DNA of 64,000 bases from Phyllostachys edulis (GCA_036346405.1 CM070546.1:103608826-103672825); one strand, 5' to 3'. Positions 20,973 to 34,386 are shown, numbered from the stretch's first letter. Notes: generated from the sequence alone by a model not told the origin. Numbers and translations are program-made.

Positions 20973-21349
20973 TGAACTAAGACAACATGCATCCTTTCCC
21001 ACTATCAATGATTGCAAGGATTGAATTTGTGATGTGATCTTTTCATGTGTCCTCCTGCGGTGAATCTTTCTCGTGCTAAGAGCTAGCCTTATCTCTACAG
21101 CTCTGCGGCCGTTCCAACTTATCCAGCCTTTCCGACCGCAAAAGGGCACGCACAATGAAGATCATGCGGCGGGTCGCCCACAATTCCTTAAAGACGTTCA
21201 AACTTGCAGAAGGTGATGTCAAGTTGAGAGCTTTCTACATGTATGCTGTTAGTAAAAATATTTCTTGATTGGATCATATCCACCTCTGCGTGGCTGCATT
21301 AGGCAAACGAATCCTTGCACTGGCGCTGAGCTGATTATTCCATTTCTAA

Positions 21350-21632
21350 GAGCATGTACAATAGGTTTATATCAACCGTCTATATCATTATCACGTAAGA
21401 TTTTTGCTGACGTGGATGAAAGAGAATGAAGAGAGAGAAAGATGTTGTTTATAATCATGTAGCTCACTGTAGCACAAGAAACAAGAAAAGCATTAAAAGA
21501 TTGTGTGTTATATAAAGACAACTAAAAAGACAACAGTCGTCTGTACAATTATATGAGTTGTATTTAGTACTGTCTATAGGTAATATAGAGAGTTGCTATA
21601 GACAACAGTTGTTTATACTATTGTACATGTCC
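21350..21632. mobile_element. Tourist-like MITE, 283 bp, TAA duplication
   Basis: Terminal inverted repeats GAGCATGTACAATAGG (21350) and CTATTGTACATGTCC (ends 21632) are flanked by TAA at 21347-21349 and TAA at 21633-21635. A TWA trinucleotide duplication with short ends is typical of Tourist/PIF-Harbinger MITEs. No coding capacity. Confidence 0.75.
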
Positions 21633-21923
21633 TAATTCCTATGGCTATGGTTGAACCTCAGCTCTCAAGCATTGCAAGGATCCACTTCCCAGTGCTGAGT
21701 ATTGTGTTATACTGCTATGGGCCTTGAGCTCAATCTGGTTAGTCCATTAGCAACTTCGCTAGCAACTTGGCGTCCAGGAACAAGCTCAGCTACGCAATAC
21801 TTTGTAGGCCTTGTTTTGGTGGATCGGGAATAAGGTTTCAGACTTCCAGTCCATCCACTCGCGAAAGTTGAACTAAATTTCACTTGAATCCAGCTCACCC
21901 AAACATGTCTACCAGGATATTTA

Positions 21924-24137
21924 GATCATGTTTGGTACAGCTCCAACTCCTACCTTCGTAATTGGAGTTTGTGGAGCTGCGCCAAACGGGGTTGCTCCAC
22001 AAATTTTTTGAAGTTGAAGCAACCAGGAGCAAAGCAGCCTGTAGTGCAAAACCCCGCTCCAAAAAAGGAGTGGGTAGAACCTTGCTCCAAATAAGGAGCT
22101 GTGGACCAACAAAACAAAATACCCCTAGAAGTTGAGGGTAATTATCCGCAATATGCCACTCATATACCCTGCCCCCAACCTGCAGCCCACATCCGTTCGC
22201 CTCTCTTGAACCCTTCAGACTGGCCTCTCCCCTGCAAGAACCTCCCCTGTTCAGTAGCAAGGGGCGCCAGGGGTGGCGGCTCCACCCCATGAGTCCACCT
22301 GGCGCCCGGCACCCCGGCGACTCCACCCCACGAGTCCACCCTGTGGTGGCCTCTCTCCTCGGCTCCACCTCGACATGTCTGCGGTCTCTCCCCGGCTCCA
22401 CCCAATGAGTCCACCTTGGCGCCACCCGACGTGTGCGGCCTCTCCCCCGGCGACTCCACCCCGGCGCGTGGCCTCTCTCCCCGGCTCCTCCCTGACGACG
22501 ACTTCTTCCCCGGCCTGGTCCTCAGTGAAGGTTTAATCGCCGCACGCTTCTCCCCGTTTCCCTCCCAAGTCTTAACTCCTTGCGTGTCTCCTCCTCACTG
22601 TGGCCACCCTCCCCGTGAGTAGCCCCATTTTGCTTGCTTGTACATTAGTGTGTTTTGAATGATGCTTGTTGTGATGTCACTGTGTTCATATGTTGTATGG
22701 TACTGCATGTGGTGGGCTGGTGGTCGAATTGCTTGTGATTTTCATTGGTGTGTATGATCAACAAAATATCACAAGAGCAAGATAAATGTGACTAGTGACT
22801 GTATGTTATGTATGAAGATCCATGACCTAGATAGTAGCCCTGGTTCAGTGGACTCAAATGACTTGAGGTACGCCTATCCAGAATTCGATGTTTACTTGTG
22901 ATTTCAATGGTTAGGTTATTCTATTCATGTGAACTTATTTATGCAATGCAGGTTATGAGGAAGATGGGTAGCCCTAGATGTGCGAATCAAAAGATAGCAG
23001 GCAAGTAGAAATCCATGGTTTAATGTAATGTGAATTAGATGTTTATGCAGTCATGTTGCTGCTTAATGCTATGTAGAATTTAGGCTTAGGTCCTGGTGCG
23101 GATGATGTTTTTCAAAGATCATATCACTGTGCTTGTGATCAATCCAATCAGTTGATCTGGTTGTAATTGACACTAGTTACTTTGCACTGTGGTAGACAGT
23201 AACATTGTATGAAGTTATGATGAACTCTAGGCTTGGCTAGTCTATACTGTTATGTAAATGAGAGCTATCTTGTTAGATGTCATGTTTGATTCATTCATGA
23301 TTCATGTTGTGACTAAACCAAATATTTTTGCTTACATATTTGAGCTTGATGTGATTCTAGACATTGAGATATCTTCTGAATTGCTGACATGGCTAGCATA
23401 AGATTCTTGGAATTGTTTAGTAACCAATTCTACTTCTGTTATGATATTTATCGAATTAGAACCTTTATTATGAACTTCACCTGTTTGAGTTTATGGATTT
23501 TTCTATATGATACTCATTTATATTTATGCAAAATTAACTCAAGTGTGCACATGCTTTAGCTGATCGGGTCCAAATATGATGTTGCACATCCGTTCTTGGT
23601 AAGGATGACGTGAACCTTCTTGATGGCATACCCACAAAAATCTGGTCCAAACATGATACTGCAATTAGAAAAGCACAAGTAAGGTCCGATTAACCAACAG
23701 ATCAAATAGCACAAGCAAGTCGTTGTCTGCTTTTGGACAAACTGTGCGTTCTCTGCGTTCCAAACACGAGGATCAACTATTCACAATGACTGAGAGAACT
23801 AGGGAAGCTGTTTGTGCGTTGGATCTATCTCGCATCATTTCTGCCGCTCCTCGTCTATCCCGTGCTGCGATTGCAAACGATTCAAGAAAATCTCCAAGTG
23901 CGAATTTTAAAATAATCTGGAGTTCAAGAAAATACCACATGAACAGTAATACATCTGAAAAAATACAAGTCACGAATCCAAGGATGCTCTCGTCTTTTTA
24001 CATAGATCATTCTTATTTATGAAGTGGGAGTTACCTTTCTAATCAAACATCTCATCAGACTTTATAGCAGTAGATCTAAGAGTGAAGCTAGAGTTAAAGT
24101 TACAAAAACTGAGAGCGCAGCTATAACAAACATGGCC
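21924..24137. mobile_element. Putative PIF/Harbinger-like non-autonomous element
   Basis: The left end GATCATGTTTGG (21924) and right end CAAACATGGCC (ends 24137) form an imperfect inverted repeat, each flanked by TTA (21921-21923 and 24138-24140). The repeats continue weakly inward (ACAGCTCCAACTCC against its diverged partner). Inside, 22280-22500 is GC-rich with repeated GAGTCCACC and GGCTCCACC phrases. After a GTGAGT donor near 22614, short exon-like pieces occur at 22816-22868 and 22953-22998. No transposase motif was found. Confidence 0.45.
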
Positions 24138-25129
24138 TTAAGCACTACTACTCTGTAACATTTTGGACTGTATAATGACTCTAATGAATCAAGTTAAAAT
24201 TTAGGTAAAACCAAAATTTAGCAAAATAATCTTATTTGGATTACGATCAAACCAAGTTTTAGTGTTACTGAAATTTTAGTGAGCTGTCTTCTTACCTTTA
24301 GATTGTTCGCGTGTAATATTGGATTTCATTAGCACTACTATTTTTTTGTTTGTATTACCAAATATTAGAGCGTTACTAAAATTTGGTTTAGCTCATATTG
24401 GTAAGGCCCGCGAGTTTGCAGAGCGAACCATTTCATTTTTATCGTTCGAAATTTGCGAACCTCAGCGACAAAAGATGCTGAGTCAGTGACTAACTACTCC
24501 ATTAAGGAGCTTGATAAGAAAATCCAGCCCGTGAGTTTATTATGGGCTCCCGGTATCCACCATGAACGCATAGTAATAATATCAATTATCCGTTCATTGC
24601 TTTTGCTCGTCTCATAAAGTTGTCATTTTTTTACGGAATCAAAGGGAAAAAAATTAGCTATTCATTACAATTGTAAAATGATTCCCCATCAGGAGAGCGT
24701 TTCAAGATTTCATTTCAAAGTGGTAACTTTGTTTGGGGGGATCGTTTCAGCATGGAAACTTAACGCGGCTCCACTGCCAAATGACAGCACCCTATTATTC
24801 GATTGCGTCCCGGGTTTACACGGTCGAATTTGTAATGAACCAAGGTTGCGTTTTGTTTTCGCTTGTTGGTTACAGTACGGTTACGGTAAGGAATAGGATA
24901 AGATAATCTCCAAATGCAGTAATAAAATCGGATGGCAGAGCAGAGATTTTGGTGAAGATGGACGCAAATGTGCGACGAATCACAGGCAGAGCGAGAAGAC
25001 GAGGGAAGCGTCCGCGCGCTCAAAGAAGCGTGAATCGCCAAGATAGAATTTCGCACACCAAGGTTAGGCACCCGAGTATCCAGGATCAAAACTCGGGGTC
25101 TCTTTATATGTGCATATCTACCAACTATT

Positions 25130-25600
25130 AAGGAAAAAACCGTTGCGATGAAACATTTTTCGTTCTTGGTTGTTGAAAGAAGAGGAAAAGACAGAGAGAG
25201 AGAGAGAGAGAGATTGCAACGAAAGAACAACACCAATAGAACATATCAAGACTTGGATGAAGAAGCAAGAGCAAGATTTAGGGATTCTCGAGCGAGTAGC
25301 AAGAATTGCCTCTACAGACCTGAGAGGGAGGCGACGAAGCGAGAAGCCACGAGCGCCGCAGCGACGAGCTGGGTAGCGAGCGGTAGGGTTTGGGTGGGAA
25401 TTTATAGAGGGGCGAATCAACGTGCGCCGTCCGATTGGCCTCCGAGGCCTCTACGAACCCGATCTTTGACCGCTTGGAATGTGTCACCCGTTGTTTTCTG
25501 ACAAGATCCTTGGGCTGGACGACGTGCCGCGTGCGGGGCCGCCGCCTATCCTCCGGCGTCTCGTCGGCCCAATTAGGCCCACCGTGCCGCCATGGCCGTT
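25130..25600 (-). promoter_or_regulatory. Ribosomal-protein-style promoter and leader exon without a recognisable coding region
   Basis: On the minus strand, a TATAAATT box (about 25401-25408) is followed within 20 bp by the telo-box AAACCCTA. Upstream there are site-II-like TTGGGCC and GCCCAAGG elements. The leader ends CCTCTCAG before GTCTGTAGAGG near 25325, a plausible donor, and the putative intron carries a CT run. TATA plus telo-box plus site II is the usual signature of plant ribosomal-protein and translation-factor genes. Downstream (25130 to 24400) I see no coding exon, so this may be a truncated or captured 5' end, or the host of a noncoding RNA. Confidence 0.45.
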
Positions 25601-26713
25601 CCGCTCGCGCAATGCGTCGTAGGCGTCCATAATCCACAGCAGAACTAGTTTTTTCTCTCTTTTTTTAAGAGATTTGCTAAACAATATGTTTTCTTTTGTC
25701 AAAATAGTCGAATTTTCATCCGTCCGATATGCTTTGAGATTTATATTTTTTTTTCTTATATGATAAATTGGGTCCGAATTTATTATGATTTTTTTTAATA
25801 TAACGGGTTCACCACGTTACTGTATTTTGTTGGTATAGAATTTCATTATTTGTCTTTGTTTTTCTCAATATCTCAAAGTATATGTTAGATTTTGAATCAT
25901 GTGATAAAAATATGAGTTATTAAGATTTTCGATAATAATTATAGTGACCAAGAACAAAAATTACATACATGAACTAAAATTTAATTATTTTGGACTGAGA
26001 AAACAGTCGAATCTTGTATAGACAGACTTTTTTTAATGGATGCCATAGCAGGACTAGTAAAGTAGCAATAATCTCCGAAATCTCCATGGCTAGCGGTCAA
26101 GGTTTTCAGCCCCGCTAAGGCGCTAACTACGTGTTTGGTGGGTTTGTTAGAGAATTTTCGGATTTGATCCTGAGTCCCGTGTCCTCTTACCACTGTAAAC
26201 AACTGTATGGTACAATTACATTAGATATTTATTTTCTGAGGCAATTTGTTATATGCTATTGAATAACTTCAAATCTTCATAATATATTACTGGTGTCTCA
26301 CTGACATTCATCACGATGAGTGATATAATATGAATCATGGCATATTGTGAATTTTCTATTACTTTTAGTTTATGTCTCGTTAGTTTGTGCGATGCAAATA
26401 TTTCTATTCTCTTCCTATAAACATAGGAAATTTTAGATTCTCTAAATGAATGTGGCGCGCAGCTGCATGACTGATATTACAATATATAATTAATTATGTT
26501 CGAAAATATAGTTGTATTTTCTATACAAAACTTTAATACCTATAATCGAGATGACAAAATAAAAATAAAAAGTACTTATGATTGAAAATACAGTTGTATT
26601 TTTTTTATTAAATTGTAACAACTATTATAAATTTAACATGTAATCACAAAAAAATATGGACTTATTATTAATTATTTATAACATTATAATCTAGACTCAC
26701 TAAAATAGCCAAT

Positions 26714-26715
<2 letters not shown>

Positions 26716-26753
<38 letters not shown>
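26716..26753. repeat. (CT)n microsatellite
   Basis: About 19 uninterrupted CT units, directly visible. Confidence 0.97.
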
Positions 26754-26756
<3 letters not shown>

Positions 26757-26879
26757 AATGTAGGAATTCCCAGTCTCTCAACGCGAACACGAAGGCTTCT
26801 TAACATGTTTCAACAACAACAATAAAAACCATTCGTCGTGTAAAACATTGTGGTAGCAGTAGCACCAAATAAGGATAGA

Positions 26880-27097
26880 GTGTTTGGTTTGAAGGAATGA
26901 ATTGACCATTGGATCCTAAATCCAAATCTAATCCACTTGTTTGGTTTGAGAAATGGAATATGTTGGTCAATCACCACCTCATTTTTTATAAGCATAAGTC
27001 TAATAAAAAAGAGAAATGATATCATCCCACCAAATTTATAGAATGATACTATGGTAAACCAATCATCCTAGGATAAAGTGATCCTCGAACCAAACAC
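26880..27097. mobile_element. Small MITE with GTGTTTGGTT ends
   Basis: The left end GTGTTTGGTTTGAAGG and right end CCTCGAACCAAACAC form an imperfect inverted repeat about 218 bp apart; a second TTTGGTTTGAG lies inside the left half. Ends of this type are common among Tourist/Harbinger MITEs. The target duplication is not clear. Confidence 0.5.
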
Positions 27098-27399
27098 AAA
27101 CACCCGTTGGTTCACCGAGTTGGCACGCTAGCCACGTTTTTTTTTTTTTTGAGGAAACGGCAAGTGTGCCGTTAATGCATTAAAGAAGAAAAAGGAAAGG
27201 GAAAACAAAGAAAAAACAACCTAAACACACACTAAACAAACAAAAGGGAAAGGAAAAAGGAAAGGGGAAGAAGAAAAAAAAAACTAGGAAAAGCACACAC
27301 AAAAAACAAACAAAACCTTCCGAACTAAAACGAACAGCTAGGCGGGATCCCCCACCCCCTCCTGCAGAAAGGCCTGCAACTTGATCGCACCACTTTGAG

Positions 27400-30300
27400 T
27401 CCAAGCCCAGGCCTCCTCCTTAATTATTTCCTTCAGTCCTGCCGGGTCCTGTCGCAGATGCTGAAAAACCCGCCTATTTCTCTCTTTCCAAATGTGCCAA
27501 AGAGTGAGAATTATAGGCGAGGCTTGGCCCTTCCGGGTAGAGCCACTTACGGAGTGGAAAACATCGAGCTACCAGTCAGCCATTCTTTGACGAGGTGTCC
27601 AGGTGACGGGATTTAGATTCGGATGTTGCACCCAAGTAGCCACTAGAGACCAAGTATGTCGGGCGTAGGGGCATTCAACAAACATATGCACAGCTGACTC
27701 CGGATTATTTGTGCATAGAGGGCACCAAAGATCATTCTGCATGTGGCGGCGGGCAAGGATGTCCACTGTTGGCAAACGGTGCTGAATGAGAAGCCAAGCA
27801 AAAATTTTGCACTTCTGCGGCGCCCAGATATTCCAAATTAGCTTTTGGAATGGTGTCTCCACAGTTCCCATGAATTGCGCGTAATATGTCGACTTTGCTG
27901 AGTAGCTGCCTGAGACTGTCCAATTCCAAACTATATCATCCTCAGTTTGAGATAGCGTGACATGGCGGACCATGTTAAAGACTTTCACAAAGGCTGGTAT
28001 TAGATGTGTTGTGATTTTCCTCCTCAAATCCGCTATCCATTTTTCTTCTTGCATTGCATCCTGCACCGTTTGGTTTTTCCTTGCTGTGATACGGAAAAGC
28101 CCTAGAGCCAGATCCTTCAATGGCGTTGTACCTAGCCATTTATCCTTCCAAAAACACGCTTTGTTACCGCTGCCAATGTGAATTGTTGTGGATGCCCGAA
28201 AAAGGTCATGGTCCGTCTGAGTTAACGGCAATGGCATACCATTCCATTGCTTTTTAGGTGTCTTCCATTGGTATCAGATCCAACGTAGGCGAAGTGCACG
28301 GCTGAACTGTTCCAACACAAGGACCCCTAGTCTGCCAAATTTTTTTGGGCGACATATCGTCCTCCAGGATACCCAGCAGTTCCCACCATAGCAGATGTCC
28401 TGTCCGGTCTAGAACCAAGCTCTACGTCACCTATCAATTTGCTTCCTGACCCAGGACGGAGCAGATGTCCTGTTCGGTCCAGAACCAAGCTCTACGTCGC
28501 CTATCAATTTGCTTCCTGACCCAAGACGGTATCTCCATTGCTGATTGTAGGTATGCCGGTATGGTTGTGATAACCGCGTTCAAAACCACCAACCTCCCTG
28601 CTCTAGACAGCATGCTCTTGTTGTAACCGCTTAATCTAGCTTGAATCTTGTCTAGTAAAGGTTGAAACTGAGCCTTCCCCGGCTTGCGACTCGAAAGTGG
28701 CAGACCAAGATATTTGCAGGGCAGCTGCAAGCGGTCTGCCAGAAGATTTTCAAGTATTTCATCAAGTTGAAGAGATTGGCATTGAATTGGAACAATGGCA
28801 CTTTTGGAGAAATTTATGTTGAGTCCCGTTACCTCTCCAAAAACCTGCAAGATCACTCTTATGCTTTCAACGTCTTCCTTAGTGGGCGACAGGAAGATCA
28901 TTGCATCATCAGCGTACATAGACAGTCTTGCCTTAGTGAACTTTCCACGAAGAGGCGGTAGCCAATGCTGTCGATCTGCCAATTGCAGGATGCATTGTAA
29001 GGCATCAATTGCCAGAATAAAAAGGAAAGACGAAAGGCAATCCCCCTGTCACACCCCACATTGATGCCTAATGTTTGGTCCCAGAATGCCATTGAGCATG
29101 ATCCTGGAAGTGGATGTGGCAAGCAACATTGCGATCCAAGCCCTCCATTTATGGCCAAACCCCTTATACTTGAGCATGTCAAGTAGATAAGGCCATGAGA
29201 TGGAGTCGAAAGCCTTTGCTATGTCCAGTTTGAGTAGGAACATCAGAGTCTTGGATTGATAATAGCTTCGGACAATATTTTGCATGTAAAGGAAGTTGTC
29301 TTGAATTACCTCTGTTTTAAGAATGCACTTTGACTTATTGAAATGAGATCCTGCATGTACTTGGACAGCCTAAGGGAGAGCAGCTTACTTAGAATCTTTA
29401 CGATGCTGTGGATTAAGCTGATTGGCCTAAAATCAGATATCTCCATTGCCTGTCCCTTTTTTGGAAGCAGTATAATGGTGGCCGTGTTGATCTTCTTGAG
29501 GTGAACCCCACTGAGGCTGTGAATTTTCTGAAACACTGATATTACAGTCTCCTTAATGGTATCTCAGCTTGTACGGTAGAAACAACCGGTGTACCCATCC
29601 GGGCCTAGGGCTTTATCAGGCGGCATTTCAAGGATTGCCAATCGGATTTCTTCTTTTGTGAAAGGTCGCTCAAGGTCAATAGAAGCACTGGTGGGTAACC
29701 CGTTCATACCCAGGGTGTCCCAGACGAAAGGAGAGGCGGCTGGTTTTGCAGTACCTAGGATTTCTGTGTAATGCTTGGCCAAGGCCTCTTCCTTTCTGAG
29801 TGAAGTATATATGAATTCCCCTGATGCCACAAGGTGTGAATCATTTTCTTCCTTCTTCTGAAACTCACCTTTAAATGAAATTTTTTTTGAATTGGCATCA
29901 CCGAGCCACAACCAATTCAGTCTAGAATGTTGTTTCCATTTGATCCACTGTAGAGCCGCGAGTCCCAGTACTCTGAGCTTTAATGCTAGACACAGTTCAT
30001 GTTCCTCCAGTGAAAGCTGGCGTTGCTCTTATGCTCTGTCGAACTGGAGGATTACCCCAAGAGCTATCTGCATATGTACTCTAAGGCCACCAATCTGAGT
30101 TCTGCTCCAGGACTTAAGTGCCCTTGCAGTTCTTTGCAATTTGGTTAAGAGGCATTTTATCGAGTCCATCTCCTGCACTGGCTGAGACCAAGCCTCCTGG
30201 ACCACCTCATTATACCCGTTAAGGAGCGTCCAGTAGTTCTCAAAATTAAAACGTCTAGGCACACTGGCCCGCTCTATCTCAGAAATAAGTAAGGGGCAAT

Positions 30301-30963
30301 GGTCAGAAATGGAGGAAGAGAGTAACCGGAGAAAACAATCCGGAAACAATTGATCCCATTGTAGATTGCTGAAAGCTTTGTCAATCATTTCCAAGGTTGG
30401 ATTGCGTTGTCCATTCGACCAGGTGAACCTGCGATCATGAAGATGAATTTCTCTTAACTCACAGTAGTTGATCGTCGCGCGGAACTGGCCCATTCGCCTA
30501 TGGTTCAGGTTCAAATTATTCTTGTCCGAGGCCTGGTAAATGATATTAAAATCCCCAATAATCAACCAGGGCCCAACGATCCCATCATGAATCTGTTTTA
30601 TCTCCTCAATGAAAGCTTGTTTTCCTGATCAGTGTGTGGGCCGTACACAACGGTTAGAGACCAAGGATGGACTCCATCAAGGGGGTTGACACACATTGTG
30701 ATGGACCTGTTTAAGATGAGCACATTATCCATATGCATTAACGATTGGTCCCAACAGACCAGTATGCCTCCCCTGGTTTCATCTGCCGGCTTGAAAGCCA
30801 ATCCCTGAAGACTTGCTCCCGCGATCTCAGCTGCAAGTCCTGGAGTAATCGCTACAAGTTTTGTTTCTTAGAGGCAAAGGAGTGAACATCTCATGTCCAC
30901 TACAAGCTCTCTAACAGTTGCCCTTCGAGCCAGCGCATTGAGACCTCTCACATTCCAGTTCAT
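27400..30963 (-). pseudogene. LINE ORF2: endonuclease and reverse transcriptase, frameshifted
   Basis: It begins MNWNVRGLNALARR at 30963, then a TAA where LQETKL would be expected (about 30870). The apurinic-type endonuclease follows at 30565-30300 (MIIGDFNIIY, RRFTWSNGQ, SDHCPLL). The reverse transcriptase is at 29911-28434: PDKALGPDGYTG, then ISDFRPISLIHS, LLKLDIAKAFDS, and the catalytic YADD at about 28910 (MYADDAMIFL). The C-terminal zinc-finger RT region is at 28237-27569 (WNIWAPQKCKIFAWLL, CPLCTNNPESAVHMFVECP). Breaks occur near 29290, 29550, 28980 and 28440. Confidence 0.85.
28390..28527. repeat. 70-bp tandem duplication inside LINE ORF2
   Basis: The block GCAGATGTCCTGTCCGGTCT ... TTGCTTCCTGACCCAGGACGG is immediately repeated with about five changes. 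It interrupts the frame after the reverse transcriptase domain. Confidence 0.9.
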
Positions 30964-31288
30964 ATATTTTGCAAAATCTAGACATAAGTTAATAATCGGA
31001 CATGCAGCATGCCTACAAACCTGCAACACATATATATATTCATGCCAAACCAGTACAAAGCAATTCGAGTCCCTGCAAAAGACAACACATCCCCTGTCAT
31101 GCTCATCCCACAATGCAGCCCACCAAGAGCTAGCAGCGCCCAACAAACTGGAAATAGGCGCGGTGGGCTAGCATCATACACCCTGGACTGCATACACACA
31201 TTGGGGAAGGAAAACGACATTGCGTTCAACATGAAGATAGAGCACTGCATACATCCTAAGGAGCTGCTGGACATCACAAGCTGGGCAA

Positions 31289-34200
31289 TCATGCCGCAGC
31301 CACCTGCTGGGCCATCGCCATGACGTCTTCGGGAGAGAGTCCCAGTGTGGGCAAATCAACTTGTGCCTTGCCATCCACTCTAGTCAGGGCCCTGATGGCA
31401 AGCATAGTATCTGAGTCAAGTGGAGTGGCGAGAATACTGATGAAGTTCTCCTTAGCACCCTCGGGCAGACGACGAGCCACTGGATCTTCAAACCTCTTTT
31501 GCAGCAGCAGGATCCTCGCCAAGATGCCGCCAACCCTGAGCCGCCTTTTTCTCGGCTGCGAGCCGCTTCACGCGATTTAACAAAGCGAGCACTAGAGTGT
31601 CACCGAGCTCAAAGCAGAGGCGCACTCCAAAGATGGATGGTGAGCGGGACGCATAGGCATGCACGCAGTGAGGGACCCTGAGGTTCAACCTCATTGCTCT
31701 GATCGGCCTGCACCACCACAATGTCTTCTGGCTGCACTACGCCCAGTGAGAAGTCAACCAATGAAAGGTTGGGTGACAGCACTGGAAGGAGCATCGACGG
31801 AACTGGAGCCAGCTAAGCCAGCAGCCCCACGGCCGAAGGTGGATCACCCTACAGAGAGTCACGATGTGGTTCAAGGAGCAGTCCAGCTTGGAGAGCTCCT
31901 GCACCCGGGTTGGATGGCTCCAGCAGAGGATCAGAAAGCAGAACCGCCTGGGGGGAGCCAACAAAGCTTTGCCACCAAGGATGGCCTTGCCACCTCCCAT
32001 GGCTGCTTCAAACAGCATGGGGTCAACCCAGGAACTTGAAGAGACCTGCACAAGACCAGACATGATGCCTTCCTCCTCCAGCCTGAGAGCGCCAAGAGCC
32101 AGCAACACACCATCCTGGCCCTCCGGTCATGGCGCGGCACCCAGCTCCCCGGGGAGGAGTTGCACCGCACTGGAGTGGCGCGGCTCTTGCTACGAAGGAG
32201 GTACCTACACGGCGGGGACCTGGTGTGGCTACAATCAGTGATTTACCACCGTCGGCCTCAACGTCGACACACCGCTCAGAAGCCTGAGGAGAGCGCGACC
32301 GCGATCGCCTTGAGTACTCAAGGAGCTCCCCACGAGCCAAGACCGCCGCCACGCGCCAAGCGCCTGGCCACGCCATCAAGTAGGCCCTTTCATGTGCCAA
32401 CTTGTCATTGCGATCCTCGTCCCGGTCATCATCATCACGCCTTGGGGCAGGACAAGAGATGACTTCGGCCGAGATCCTACGCGACGGTCACTCCATGCCA
32501 TCGGGGACCCCAGCCGTCCAGAAGAAATGTTCGCATTTGGGGTAGTCTTCGTCAGGCCCAACCTGAGCATCGCTCTGGCTGAGACCAGGGCATGCGGCGA
32601 ATAGTCTTCAAGGATGCTTAAATGTACGAGCACGCGAAACTTCTGACCCTCCCTTGAAACGCCCGAGGTTGGTAGGTTCGTCTCAAAGGCGGTTTCCACA
32701 GGGGGGGTCAAGGAGAGTGAGGTGGGAACTCTTTGGGAGTGCATCAGGGTCATGCACCCACACCCACACTGCCCAAATGGAGGCACTCCGCTCTCTCTGA
32801 GAGCGGTCATCCACACAGTCGAAAAGGCAGTCCCCCCGCCACCCGCTCAGCCAATGAGGGCCGCCAGGCGAAGAGCGGAATGCCCTCCAAGCATAGAAGA
32901 GTGCGATATCTCCAAATGTTACGGTGGGAGCCGACCTTGTAGTCCCATTTCTGGAACTCGAACTGGAAACCGTCGAGGGGGCAGCCGCCAATCTCCAGCG
33001 CAGCATCTTGCTAACGCTGGGTGTCGAACTCGACAAGGAAGTCCTCCGGGAGGTTGCGGGAGACATGGATGTCACACAGCGGAATGCGGAGCCGCACCTG
33101 AAGAGCACGCGCCACCAAACTCAGCGGAGGGTTCCGGCGAGGACCCACCAGCGTGACTAGGACCACCGTGTCCCGAAGGCGCAGGAGCTCAGCTTCCATG
33201 TCCTAGGTGATGATGTGAGCGCATAAGCTCTCACTTGGCTGATTGACCACCTGACCAGGAGCGTAGTCATCCATGGTGCAACGTGGGGGGCAGTGAGGCT
33301 GGGTGGCTGGGGCTTGCTCTGAAGAGAGTCCACGAGCGGGATGGGGTTGAGGTCGTGGGATGCAGAAAGGATGGCGACGGCTAGCACCTGATATTTGAGG
33401 GCAACGGTGAGCCAAGTGCCCACTGAGTCCACATATGAGGCAACGAATTTGGAACTTACAGTGTGCTCTCTTATGTCCTCTCGCAAGGCATCTGAAACAT
33501 GCGACAGGGCTGAAGCCCCAACGTCGAATTGCATGGTAGGTGGAGTCTTCAAGGCGACTGGGGGCAGTTGTAGATTCACCCCGCGCCGAGAGCGCCACCA
33601 GTATCGGGGCTTAACTGCCTACCGCCCACCCTGACCAGCATCTTGAAGCGAGTTGACACCGCCTTGATGACGAGCATTCGAACCCTGTCTGCCCCCTTGC
33701 ATTGACTGAGCATTGTGCTTAAGAGCGGCCAGCCTAGCTTTTTGAACCCAAACCAAAGGCTGGCCTCGCGCAGGGTATGGGCTAGCAGCGCCGGCCTTGC
33801 TGCTTTCGCCCACCCCCGCCGCACTAGCTGAAAATAGACAAGATGGCAATTTGCCTTTGTCTAGGGCGCTGTCAGAGCTGCAAGAGAGCAAGCGGACCTT
33901 GGAAGGCAACCCGGGCATTGGGTTTGGGAGCTCAGAGGAGTAATGCTCATTGCAGTGTGCTTAGACCTGTGTCACATGAGGTAGATTGGGACGAGGCGAA
34001 GCCAACGTCCTAGCCGGAGTAGGGACTACGGACCGACTAGAACACAAGATTGTACCAGAGAAGGACCCGTGCCCAGAGCCAGCCAGGTCCGGACGCAGGC
34101 GCGTGGTGCCAGCAGCTACGGGACTCTCATCTTCCAAGGTGCCGTAGTCAAGAAGGTCAAGACTGGGACAAGAGAGAACCAAAGTGGGCTCCGCCGCCAT
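31289..34200 (-). pseudogene. LINE ORF1: gag-like protein with CCHC knuckles
   Basis: Minus-strand coding starts MAAEPTLVLSCPSLD at 34200 and ends LSPEDVMAMAQQVAAA at 31289. The middle holds two adjacent zinc knuckles, CFRCLARGHKRAHC and CLICGLSGHLAHRC, at about 33505-33415. The region 33199-32376 reads like the DUF4283 RNA-binding part of plant LINE ORF1 but in shifted frames. Several frameshifts make it nonfunctional. ORF1 proteins bind LINE RNA in the retrotransposition particle. Confidence 0.7.
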
Positions 34201-34386
34201 GAAGACAACAGTATGAGGGAGGGAAGGGGTGGCGGAGGGCGGTTGGGGGTGGGGGGTGGGGGTAGGGCGGGCGGAGGATTGGGAGGCGTGGAGGGGGTTG
34301 GGAAGGGGAAAGCGGAGGGGGATTGGGAGGGGGGCATGACGGTGGTCGCTGGTGCCGGAGTGGCGCTCCCCGTTGTGCCGTAAGTT

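Larger units (their letters stand above)
27137..34345 (-). mobile_element. L1-type LINE retrotransposon, nearly full length but decayed
   Basis: On the minus strand the element runs from a C-rich leader (about 34345) through ORF1 and ORF2 to a 14-base poly(A) tail, seen as T at 27137-27150. The order gag-like CCHC protein, then endonuclease, reverse transcriptase and zf-RVT region is the plant L1 layout. Many frameshifts and stops show it is not active. The 5' boundary is uncertain: no duplication of the sequence left of the poly(T) was found near 34350-34400. It sits just beyond the 3' end of a broken DUF6598 gene. Confidence 0.85.

Noticed and set aside
34116..34383. Pro- or Gly-rich frames on both strands
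   Set aside because: They come from the low-complexity C-rich leader of the LINE.
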